Shown: in pieces, positions 46,701 through 56,531 of the stretch | Numbering within the stretch: position 1 is the stretch's first letter | Layout of the letters: every line of letters begins with the position of its first letter | From: Zizania palustris | Taxonomy: Eukaryota > Streptophyta > Magnoliopsida > Poales > Poaceae | Assembly: GCA_019279435.1 (NCBI GenBank) | Contig: JAAALK010001900.1 | Span: forward strand, 102,605 to 166,604 | DNA: 64,000 nucleotides | Direction of reading: 5' to 3' | Program-made: the position numbers and the translations under genes | Notes under the pieces: model-generated | Database searches by the model: none | Told to the model about the DNA's origin: nothing | The model's input: only the letters and a program-made list of their open reading frames with translations

Positions 46701-49700
46701 CCCTCACCATGCCTTGTTCGGTACCCCACCTTCCTACACTCACCTTCGTGTTTTCGAGTGTGCTTGCTATCCCAACACTTCTGCCACTGCTCCTCATAAG
46801 CTTGCGCCCCGCTCGACCCTGTGTGCGTTTCTTGGCTACTCCTCCGATCATAAGGGGTACCGTTGCTTTGACCTCTCCTCTCGTCGTGTTCTTATCTCAC
46901 GACATGTCATCTTCGCTGAGTCCGTCTTTCCTTTCTCCGTTGACTCCACACCCCCCACCAGCCTTGAGTTGGACTCCCTGTTTTCTACTGACCCGGTGGT
47001 TCAGCCACCTTTGTCCTCTGCAGGTACATCACCGGCTGTTCCGGTGGCTCTCCCGCCAGCTGACGAGCCGTGTGTGGCAGCGGAGCTGCCCGCCGTGCCG
47101 CCCGCGGCCCCTGGCTGTGCCACGTGCGGCCACTCCCCACCAGCCGGCGTGCCCCCCATGCCATGCGCGGCCCCGAGTCCTCGTCTGTGCCGCACGCGGC
47201 CCCTTCCCTGTCGCCTCCTGCGCCCGAGGTTGGCCCGCTATTGCCGTCGGCGCCGTGCCCCGTGTCCCCGCGACACCTGCCGCGCCACGCGCGGCCCCGA
47301 CATATTCTTCCCGCTACGCTAACCCTGTTCGGGTCTACCAGCGCCGCCCGACGGGAGTTGCACCGGCCCGCTCTCGCGCCGAGCCGCCGGTGTACCACCC
47401 GCCCCTCCTCCACCGCGATCCCCGCCACACTCACCCGATGGTGACTCGACGGGCTGCGGGGGTCCTCCGTCCAGTTGACCGCCTGGTCCTCTCCGCCGCT
47501 ACGGCGCCGCCAGTCTCTCCCATACCCTCCACTGTTCGTGGTGCCCTGGTGGATCCACACTGGCGCCACGCGATGGAGGAAGAATATGCGGCCCTTCTGG
47601 CCAATCAGACCTGGGACCTGGTGCCTCGCCCCTCTGGCTGCAATGTGGTCACTGGCAAGTGGATCTGGACACATAAACGCAAGGCAGATGGCTCGCTGGA
47701 TCGCTACAAGGCTCGCTGGGTCCTTCGGGGTTTCACCCAGCGCCCTGGAGTTGACTATGATGAGACCTTCAACCCAATGGTGAAGCCTGCTACTGTCCGG
47801 ACCGTGCTCTCCCTAGCTCTCTCGAGGTCCTGGCCAGTTCACCAGCTCAATGTGAAGAATGCCTTCCTCCATGGCACCCTGACGGAGACTGTGTACTGCA
47901 GCCAGCCTGCGGGTTTTGTGGATCCCGCTCACCCTGAGCGTGTTTGTCGGCTCAACAAGTCTCTGTATGGTCTGAAGCAGGCTCCTCGGGCTTGATACAG
48001 TCGTTCGCCTCCTTCCTGGTGTCTGTGGGGTTCAGCGAAGCCAAGAGTGACACTTCTTTGTTTGTCCTCCACCGCGGTGCTGACTCAGCCTACTTGCTGC
48101 TTTATGTGGATGACATCATTCTCACTGCGTCCAGCCAGTCTCTACTTCAGCGGATTGTCTCCTCGTTGTAGCAGGAGTTTGCCATGAAGGACCTTGGTGT
48201 GCTCCATCACTTCTTGGGAGTGACAGTGGAACACCGCCCTGATGGCCTCTTCCTTCACCAGCGCCAGTACGCCTTGGATGTCCTTCAACGCGCAGAGATG
48301 ACTGACTGCAAGCCCTGTGCCACTCCAGTCGATGCTCTGTCCAAGATTTCCGGTACGAAGGGCACACCAGTGGATGATCCCACTGCCTACCGAAGCATTG
48401 CTGGCGCCCTTCAGTACCTCACTTTCACTCGGCCGGATATCTCCTATGCGGTTGCAGCAGGTGTGCCTTCACATGCACGACCCCAGGGACCCGCACCTTA
48501 CCGCTATGAAGCGGATTCTCCGCTACCTGCGCGGCTCCCTCGACTTTGGGCTTCACCTTCGGCGTTCTCCTATTGCTGACCTCGTGGTTTACACTGACGC
48601 CGACTGGGCAGGCTGTCCAGACACGCGTCGCTCCACCTCCGGCTACGCCATCTTCCTTGGTGGCAACCTCGTGTCTTGGTCATCCAAGCGGCAACGGTTG
48701 TCTCCCGCTCCAGTGCCGAGGCTGAGTACCGGGCTGTTGCCAATGGGGTGGCCGAGGCATCCTGGCTCCGGCAGCTCCTCGGGAGCTCCATTGCCCCCTC
48801 GCCAGGAGTACGTTGGTCTACTGCGACAACGTCAGCGCCGTCTACCTCTCCACCAACCCCGTCCAGCACCAACGCACCAAGCATGTGGAAATTGACCTCC
48901 ACTTCGTTCGTGATCGTGTCGCCGTGGGAGCTGTCCGTGTCCTACATGTGCCTACCACCTCCCAGTTCGCCGACATCTTCACCAAAGGCTTGCCTTCCTC
49001 CACCTTCTCCGAGTTCCGCTCCAGTCTCAACATCCGCTGCGCCGGAGTTTCGACTGCGGGGGGGTATTAGAGTGTGTGTGTGTGTGGGGCCCCCGGTGTG
49101 TGGGCCCCTCTTGTAAGGCTCCCCTTTTATCCTCCCAACCCAAGGGAGAGGAATCTATCCATCTATCTCTTCCTACAGGGGTCCTGTTTATACAGACACA
49201 GGACCAGCCCCTCTAATTGATCTAACAATGGAAATAACAAACTAAATCATGAGTTCATGACTTGCTAACTTAAGAGCCAAACTAAATCATGACTTGCTGA
49301 CTTAAGAGGTAATCAAATCTATTTAATTGATCCTTAATCCTTATCTGATCTCCTTGGGCATATTGCCTTCTTTGGCCAGATCCCCTGCTGCTACAGTACT
49401 GGTGGTACTGTTCACAGGCAGGCCAGGCCCACTTCTGGGCCTATCCATCCCCTAGCCAGCCCATGCTTGTTGTTCCTTGTCCGTGACACAGTGTTACACT
49501 TGGTGGCTGCCTAGGCTGCTGAGCTGTTTTTTCCTGCCTAGGTGGCTGCTAACTCGCTTTGGTTTCTGTTTGTGCAAGGCTCTGGCCTGCTGCCATGCTT
49601 GTTACTGGCACTGAGGGCAACACTGGGCACACTAAAGTGACTAAACTGTAAATTTACTAAAGTGACTAAACTGTAAATTTTATAGAAAAGAATTGAGCAT

Positions 49701-51690
49701 AAACCTCATATAAATGTGTTAATGCTATCAGATTATATATGTACTTCTCAACAAAGATATGTTTCAAATGGCATTAGGAAAAAAACAGCATCCACAAGTA
49801 AATGAATAGAAATGTAGCAGTTCAGAACGAATGAGTTTATTGTAAACATGGCATGCTAAACCTAAGGACACGGCTGAAAGGGGTTTTTGCCAGAAACATG
49901 TGGGGTTTATCATGCTTTTAACTGCTTTGCTTATTGAGATGACTGCATAGAACAGCATACACGCAGAACATGTTAAAAATATTTCTTGGGTGATGGGTCA
50001 TGGGTGATTACTCTATCTCAAAGCAGAATAGAGATGCAAGTGGAACAATATTTCTGGTTGGTAATAAAATGTTGAGATGCAGCTTAGAACCACAAGAGAG
50101 TCTTATAGGTAAACAATATTGGCACAGCTTAAGAATCATCAAGAGATATTAAGTGCAAGATATTTACACATACTAATGACTACTGACTAGGGATCAGTGT
50201 GGTTGTTGTGCTGTGCTATGGAATCTAGTTTTTCACTTTTTCTTACCGATTCTAGCAAGATTTTCATGTCACAACTCACAACTCCAAAGAAAAGGGTATT
50301 ATTGTTACAGCTCCAAAAGAAAACAGTGTTTCAAGTAGCTATTAATTGACATTTAGAATCAAACAAGTGCTTTGAACAGGCACCAAAATGTCAGACGGAG
50401 CCTTAGATACATTGTTTTAGATGGAATTATATAAATGAGCAAAAGAGAAAAAAGTGTGCACTACAGAATACCGAATCAGTCTTCGTATTTGGTCCATTCT
50501 TCCTTGGCTTGTCCTCTTTCCACCATCCATCAGGAAGCCCATTAATGCCTATCTTATCCTTGTTTCAACCTAGCAATGGAGTGACTAGAAGTAGTTAGTT
50601 AATTGTTTTAGATGGGGAGAAGTAAGAGAAAAAGGATCATTACATCATACCATATCATTCTTGTCATTTGGTGCACTTTCCCCGTCTTCTTTCGAAGATT
50701 CATCAAGCAGCCCCTTAATACCTAGCTCATCCCTTATTTGAACCTATCATGAAAAGCATTTGAATTAACCAGATATACTATTGTAGATGGAAAGGAGCAA
50801 GAGAAAAATACATTGTGGAATACCATATCACTCCTGCACTTCAATCCATTCTTAATTAGCTTGTCTTCTTTCCACCATCCATCAGGTCCCTTCATGACTG
50901 GTTTATCTTTGCTTTGAAGCTAATAATAAAATAATTATGGTGACATAGTGTTTTACATAGAAAATCTTAAAAGGTGAGAGAAAAGTAAGGATCATCACAT
51001 AATACCAGATCACTCTTGTGGTTTGGTTCATTCTTTCCTGGACTGCCCTCTTTCAAACAACCATCAGAAAGTCCATTCATGACTGTTTCAACCTTGGCTT
51101 GAGCCTAGCAATGAAATAGAGAGTGGTCATTACTGGCATACTTGTCATGTGCTTGGAACATATGAAAAGGGGTAGGTTATGCTAGAAAATGTGCATACCT
51201 TGAGAGAGGGGCTTCCTCTAATAAGCCCACTTCGAGTTCTAGAACATGAACTCTCACTGGAATCTATCTGGATGATTCCTCTAACAAGTCCACTTCGAGT
51301 TCTAGAAACTAACCCCTCTTTGGAATCCACCACAATGTTTCCTCTAACAAGATTGCTTCGTGTTGTAGAACATGATTCATTGCTGGCAGCCACAATAGTG
51401 TTTCCCCTAATAAACCCACTTTGTGTTTTAGAGGATGAGCCTTCACTTACCTCCACAATGTCATCTCCCCTAACAAGCCTAGTTATAGTTTTAGAGCATG
51501 TGCCCTCATTGGAATCCACAAGGCCATTTCGTGTTTTAGAGCATGAACTCTCATTGGAGTCCACAGTGCCATTTCTTCTAACAAGCCCACTCCGTGTTTT
51601 AGAACAAACTCCCATGCTAGAATCCACAATGTCATTTCCCCTAACAAGCCCACTTCGTGTTCTAGAACATGAACTGTTGCTGTAATCCAT
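40799..51690 (-). CDS. Methyl-CpG-binding-domain protein (MBD13-like), 8 transcribed exons beyond the leader
   Basis: Nuclear chromatin protein. Coding exons (descending): 51690-51199, 51104-51006, 50919-50824, 50743-50651, 50558-50472, 43304-43158 and 42565-40799; all junctions are phase 0, about 926 aa. Exon 1 encodes eight repeats of roughly 20 aa around SRTRSGLVRG. Exons 2-5 each encode about 30 aa resembling the first half of an MBD (for example GLPDGWWKEDKPRKNG). Only the last is followed by the second half, YYIDPVSGYEFRSLKDALRF, giving one complete MBD. The final exon has a basic KRKRKEP nuclear-localisation stretch, a long Gln-rich repeat region and a conserved tail DPCIEFAFKTLTG. The exon at 50558 uses the unusual acceptor AACAAG; the standard one 10 bp upstream gives an in-frame stop. 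Intron between 50472 and 43304 carries a copia element. Methyl-DNA binding is uncertain. Confidence 0.82.
43630..43742 (+). repeat. 5' LTR of the MBD-intron copia element (113 bp)
   Basis: Starts TGTTAGAGTGTGTG, ends TCTTCCTACA, and contains a GT microsatellite and GGGGCCCCC. Confidence 0.95.
43811..49070 (+). pseudogene. Copia gag-pol polyprotein, multiply frameshifted
   Basis: Fragments in order: a Pro/Ala-rich leader frame (43811-44539), gag (about 44686-45300), protease and pre-integrase (from 45652), integrase (46080-46900, with DDFSHYSW, CDNGREF and a TSPQNG core), reverse transcriptase (47570-48180, with KARWVLRGF, YDETFNP, KNAFLHG, LYGLKQAPRA and YVDDII) and RNase H (48580-49000, with YTDADWAGC, CDNVSAVYLS and a DIFTKGL tail). 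The frame changes near 44830-45010, 47000-47300, 47994 (stop), 48171 (stop), 48470 and 48700-48810, so no continuous polyprotein exists despite the near-identical LTRs. Confidence 0.93.
49065..49177 (+). repeat. 3' LTR of the MBD-intron copia element (113 bp)
   Basis: Same as the 5' LTR except TA for TG at its first two bases, CTCTTG for CTCCTG, and GAGAGG for GAGTGG. The loss of the terminal TG dinucleotide would impair integration of any new copy. Confidence 0.95.
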
Positions 51691-52611
51691 AATGTTGTTT
51701 CCCTGGTGCTTTGTATTCTAGAACATAAGCTCCCAGCGCGGTTACTTCAGTTGACAATGACCTGTTCAATCGCACCAAAATTCAAAAACATTAGTTTTCC
51801 TGAAAAAAGCAGAAGAACAATAAATATGTCCTGTAAAATAAAATAGCTATGATGATGATGTTGTTAGATTATTTCTCAAGTTTGCGAACTGTTTTTTGAG
51901 AAACAGTGCTTAAGAAACAGACCTGTACTGAATACAAAACTTTATTCATTAGGATTTGTATAATTGAACTACGATGATAATGCACAATATTACCTCTAAG
52001 TACATGAGTAAATTATGTAATTTATATGGTGCATTATTTAGTCAAATAGATGAGAAATTCAAGTGTTTCATGTTTTAGACTTGTTAAGGATACCCTTTCC
52101 AACCTTGTGTACCCAATCAAGGAAACCATGTTTAAAATCTCAAAGAAATTGCGACCTTGTGCAGAAAAAACCTTACTGAAGAAGTGAAGATTAGAGAAAC
52201 AGTTTATTCTTCTCAATTTCCCCTTAATACTACTCAGTTTGAATCCAGCCCATTGATCACTTAACGGCTAACGCCAGCCAGCATGCAAACCATTCAAGAG
52301 TTCTCTGATGGACATGAATTCCCATACTTTTTCCATTGATTTATAGGATAATATGTGCATAACTGAAAAATTACCCTCATGTAACAAATCATGTGGCATA
52401 AACAAGAAAGAACTAATTTTGTATTGCATTTAGCGGCAAATTATCAAATCTCTCGGTATTGGGTGGGGTTCAGGCGAATCAAATAGTAGAACAGAACAGA
52501 ATCCCCAAAAGAATTAAACACCACCAGCAAAAGCAAAGAAATAGATCGAGTCCAGGTATTAGATCCCCCACTCGACACCAGTTCAGTACAGTCCGAGGCC
52601 GAGAAGCATAC

Positions 52612-52960
52612 CTTGGATGCGAGGTCGGTCGGTCGACCGGCCGGCCGGTGGAAGGAGGCCTGAAGCCGTGTCCAGCGGAGAGGGATCGACGAGGCCCGCC
52701 AAACCTACCGCCTCCCGCCGCCGGAGACGAAGCTCTCGGAATCAGCGAGCGACCCAAGACGCGCGCGCGCGTCAAGGGAGAAACCGACCTAAGAGAAGCG
52801 GCTGGGTAGGACAAGGCGGGGGAGGGGGTCGCCGCCCACCGCGGCTGCGGCCATGATCACCGCCGGGGTCCGGAGATTTGGGGAAATTAGGGTTAGGACG
52901 CGAGAGCGAGAGCGAGCGAGAGAGAGAGAGAGAGAGTGGGAATGGGGATCGCGGAGGGGG
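52612..52960 (-). promoter_or_regulatory. 5' leader exon of the MBD gene with an upstream ORF
   Basis: A GC-rich segment ending at a good donor (CAAG|GTATGC at 52612), inferred to splice to an acceptor at 51762 and so place the main start at 51690. It contains an ATG in strong context (ATCATGGCC, 52854) opening a 21-residue upstream ORF (stop at 52789) that begins MAAAAVGG. A second tiny ORF, ATG-TTC-TAG, lies shortly before the main start. A GA-rich microsatellite near 52910-52936 marks the probable transcription-start region. Confidence 0.6.
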
Positions 52961-53141
52961 AGACACCGTGGAGGATAGAAATGAACAGATTATTATTAAT
53001 TTATTATTATTATTATTATTACTAGAAAATTAAATTATATAGATTTATTGTTAAGAATTGTTAAATGGTTCTAAAATAATTTTAATTGTTAGTCAGATAT
53101 TTTAAACCGTTTGGTTGACCTGATTGATGATGTGACTATTA

Positions 53142-53369
53142 CTCTCTCGTTCACATTTAAATGACGCGACTGATTTTTATTTCAACGTTTGATCATTCGT
53201 TTTATTCAAAACAAAATTTTTGAAATATCATTTATTTTGTTATAATTTATTTTATTATTGAAAATACTTATATTTTTTATATTTGTATAAATTTTTTAAA
53301 ATAAAACGAATGATCAAACATTGAGATAAAAGTTAACTGTGTTGTTTAAAAGTAAACGGAGGGAGGGAG
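53142..53369. mobile_element. Stowaway MITE, complete
   Basis: 228 bp flanked by TA on both sides. Starts CTCTCTCGTTCACATTTAAA and ends TTAAAAGTAAACGGAGGGAG; the inner arms GATCATTCGTTTTATT and AATAAAACGAATGATC are inverted copies. Typical of rice Stowaway (mariner-type) MITEs. Confidence 0.9.
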
Positions 53370-54163
53370 TACTTGTTAAGAGTGAAAAGATCTAAATAGT
53401 CTTGAGCTAATGATATAATATTGATTTTTTTATATGAAACAACAATTTACATGTAATTTAGAATAATTTAATAATATGAGTATAAAATCGAGTTAGCGGC
53501 TTCATTCCACACAAGCATGCTTTAGCTACCTTATTATTGATAAAGTTGACAAATTAATGATGAGAGTAAATAACCAAAATATCTTTATTAATAAAAAATA
53601 ATATTACTTAATCGTGGGGATAGGTAAGAATATAGAAAAAAAAGTTTTATGATAAAGTGGTTGGGTTACAAGTGAATTCTTTTCCGAGGGATTATTTGCT
53701 ATCATAAATTTAAACTTTAAAGTCTTCAAATTACTTCAATAACGGTGCTAGTTCATGTTGGAACAAAATTTGTTATATCACCTGTACATATTATCTTCTT
53801 AAGTTGTACCAACTAGCTCTTATAACCCAACATTTTAAAGTTATTCCCAATAACAATGTTTTTTTAATAAAATCACAGCTCAGTTTGGTTTAAGAACTTA
53901 GGGATTGTTTGGACGATAGAGGCTAAAGTTTAACCCCTGTCACATCGGATGTTCGGATGTTAATTAGAATAATTTAATATGAGTTGATTAAAAAACTGAT
54001 TGCAAAACCCTAGGCTATTTAACGAGATGAAATTACTAAACCTAATTAATTCATCATTAGCACATTGTTATCGTAACACCACTAGATTTGTTTCGTAAAT
54101 TTCTGATATATCCGGTACAAGTTGCACACATTTTAATTTGTAATAATAATGAATCGTGATCAA
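53370..54163. other. Intergenic DNA with a MITE remnant
   Basis: At about 53900-54110 a diverged piece shares phrases with the MITE in CAD intron 1, such as GTCACATCGGATG and AATTAATTCATCATTAG. The rest is AT-rich with nothing recognised. Confidence 0.5.
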
Positions 54164-54629
54164 TCTCTATTATTATAAAGCGGCTAGTTTTCGGTTCTTC
54201 AGTCCGCAAGAACCGTACTGCCCTCCCACTTCCCACAAAAAACCAATCAAAACTTATATCCTATAAAAATCGGTGCCCCAACCGCCCGGGCTGGAGCGCC
54301 TGCAACCGTCCCGGCGCACTGTTCCACCCTCCCTGCAACGCGCGCGCATGCATGTGCGCGCAGCAACTTGCGCTTGGCTGCGTGAGAAAAAAAAAGAAAA
54401 GAGGAAAAAGAAAAAGATGAAAAAGGAAAAGGAAAAAGGAAAAAGAATAAAAAATAAAAAACAAAAAACAAGAAAAAGAAAATTGTATTTATATTTCAAT
54501 ATTTTAATTTATGTATTTTGCGGGAAGTAAAAACTCTTAGATTTCTGGAAAAATCACGTAGAAATATGAATTTTGCGCAAAACCCTATTATAAAATAGAT
54601 TCTGTTGCAAAGCACATGCCGCTGACTAG
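54164..54629 (+). mobile_element. Non-autonomous Helitron
   Basis: Starts TCTCTATTATTATAAAGCGG after an A and ends GCCGCTGACTAG before a T, the terminal signature and A/T insertion site of plant Helitrons. 466 bp, no coding. It contains a purine-rich AAG/AAA tract (54385-54480) that produces spurious Lys-rich or Phe-rich frames. Confidence 0.72.
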
Positions 54630-54960
54630 TAATATATATATATATATATTCCAAATAATATAGATATATAGTAAAATAGTTGTATATTGCTAAATCTATT
54701 TTAGTTTATCTCGATAACGACGAAGAAAATTAAACCGGAAGCAAAAAGCCAATACTAGATACACTGCAATTAACTTAGGGCAAAATACAAGCTGGATCAA
54801 CTTGTTTATTTCTTCATCGTCTTAGCGCATCAATCGATTCATCGATCGATCGATGCAGCTATATTTATATTATATCCGGCGAACAAGCTAGTAGCTAGCT
54901 ACATGCATGCATGGATAAGCAGCAGCTCAGCTCGGGCGATGATCGATAGCTAGCTAGCTA
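54630..54960. other. Downstream region of the minus-strand defensin
   Basis: AT-rich with an (AT)n run near 54636, CGAT/GCTA-type short repeats near 54838-54960, and presumably the defensin 3' untranslated region. Nothing else seen. Confidence 0.5.
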
Positions 54961-55303
54961 TCAACACTGCTTGATGCACTTGCACTCGCGGAGGCGCATG
55001 CCCCAGTCGCAGTTGCCGCCGCCCCATCCTTCCTGGATGCACACGGCGGCGCAGTTGTGGTCCGACGAGCACATCCCCTTGAACCCCGCGCTCCGCCGCC
55101 GGCACGTCTTCGCCTCCGCCCCCGCCGGCCCCGGCACCGCCACCTCCTCTGCAAATGCATGCAATTGCAAACAAACTGAATATGTATATATCTTGCATGA
55201 AATTAAATTAGCTAGTCGATCGAATATTCGTACGTGCGACGAGGATGAGCAGGAGGAGGAAGACGCCCTGCGCCGCCACCTTCCTCGCCGTCGACGTCCA
55301 CAT
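54961..55303 (-). CDS. Plant defensin (gamma-thionin-like), 2 exons
   Basis: Small secreted cysteine-rich peptide of the plant defensin class, typically antifungal or involved in signalling. Exon 1 55303-55234 encodes a signal peptide (Leu-rich core FLLLLILVA); exon 2 55148-54961 encodes the mature domain; 85 aa in total. The phase-1 intron near the end of the signal peptide is the standard defensin arrangement. The mature part has eight cysteines with the family pattern, including GMCSSDHNCAAVC and the C-terminal CKC...C, plus the conserved Gly before the GNC cysteine. An acidic/Pro-Gly linker (EVAVPGPAGAEA) sits between signal and first Cys. The specific role is unknown. Confidence 0.92.
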
Positions 55304-55870
55304 GGCCGGCTAGCTGGCTGGCTGACGACTCTCTGCTCTAGCTGGTAGTGGTAGCTCGATCGATCGGATCAACGACGATGAATCAAACTTTAATTTATAC
55401 CTTCTTGCGGATGTAGGTTAACATAGGAATTGCTCGGCTTTTATAGGCCATTGGAGGCGGTCGATCGATGGAGCTCTCATGCATGCAGCGTCGTCCACGT
55501 GGAACGCCGCGTGGCGACCGAGCAGCTGTGCGACGACATGCATGCACGCTTTGATCACCGCGATGGCAATGCATACGTGTGCCGTATATGCTCATCACCC
55601 TTCGGAATTTGGCATTTTGCTCAGCTGGCACAAGAGCCGATAGGCACGGCTTCTCAGCCTGACAGGTGGTAGGAGTGAAGCTGCCACGTGTCCACTGGCT
55701 TCATCGTCCACCCCTATAAGTAGCTGGTGATTCTTCTTCCTATTTCGTTAAGCTGCGGCCTGCTTGATCTCCTTGCAACCCGTTAATCACAACCAAGCTT
55801 ACTTCACTCGTCCTTAAAACTTTTTACGATCATCTTTGTCAGAGTAATTAGCAGTTGTTGCTGTGATCAA
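55304..55870. promoter_or_regulatory. Shared intergenic promoter of two divergent defensin genes
   Basis: 567 bp between opposite start codons. A TATAAG-type box (TATAAGTAGC, about 55716) precedes the plus-strand gene, and TATAAA-like sequence (about 55400) could serve the minus-strand gene. CATGCATG (RY-type) words and two CACGTG-like elements (ACACGTG/CCACGTG near 55496 and 55684) are present. Bidirectional control is inferred from arrangement only. Confidence 0.45.
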
Positions 55871-56271
55871 ATGGAGGCCACATCCAAGGCGACAGCGTGT
55901 GCCGTGCTGCTGATGCTGCTCCTGATCTCGCGTAAGATATTCTTAATCTGTTCGGCTCAGCTGTTGCAAAAGGGAAATTAGCCAAGACTAAACATGATTC
56001 ATCTCTGATGTACGAGCCGTGTTTAAATTATTTTCGGTATGTTAACCTGCATGCACACTCACGTGGCGGCCGGCCGGGTTTCGTCTTCGTTTCAGACAAC
56101 GGCGGCGGCGGCGGCGTGGCGGAGGCGCGGGTGTGCACCGGGAAGAGCCAGCACCACTCGTTCCCGTGCGTGTCGGACCGGCTCTGCGCCAGCCAGTGCG
56201 CCAAGCAGGAGGGCGGCTGGACCGCCGGCTACTGCCACTTCAGGGTCTGCACCTGTCAGAAGAGCTGCTAG
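55871..56271 (+). CDS. Plant defensin, 2 exons
   Basis: Second defensin-class gene, divergent from the one at 54961-55303. Exon 1 55871-55931 (signal peptide MEATSKATACAVLLMLLLIS); exon 2 56096-56271; 78 aa, phase-1 intron at the usual place. After a Gly-rich linker the mature domain has eight cysteines: VCTGKSQHHSFPC, LCASQCAKQEGGW, GYC and VCTCQKSC. Sequence identity to its neighbour is low outside the Cys frame, so this is either an old tandem inversion or two independent members. Expression and target are unknown. Confidence 0.9.
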
Positions 56272-56531
56272 CCGGCTGGCCGTCCGGCGAGCCGGCCGGC
56301 AGTGGCACCGCCCGTGCATGCCATAGCCGTACCTTGCCTGTACGAGCTGCTGCTGCAGCCGCTACATGTGTACTACCCACTACTCAGTAATAAAAGGGCG
56401 TAATCACACTGTGCTACCTGCAAATTAACCCCTCAATGAATGGCATCACGATGGAGGAACTCACACAGAAACGAGAATCTAATAGTCACCATCCAACTTA
56501 TTGCAAGAACGAGAGCCCAAATTCTGTCACA
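56272..56531. other. Short convergent region after the defensin
   Basis: Defensin 3' untranslated region (AATAAAA at about 56388) and the 3' untranslated region of the ATIC gene. Nothing else. Confidence 0.5.

Larger units (their letters stand above)
43630..49177 (+). mobile_element. Short-LTR Ty1-copia retrotransposon in the MBD gene intron
   Basis: 5.55 kb, bounded by 113-bp LTRs and a perfect 5-bp target duplication GGGGT on each side (43625-43629 and 49178-49182). The primer-binding site TGGTATCAGAGCC follows the left LTR, and a G-rich purine tract precedes the right. The two LTRs differ at only 3 positions by eye, so the insertion is fairly young. Orientation is opposite to the host gene. 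It is a different family from the element in UAP. Confidence 0.97.

Noticed and set aside
54247..54530. Phe-rich and Lys-rich frames
   Set aside because: Artefacts of the AAG/AAA purine tract inside the Helitron.
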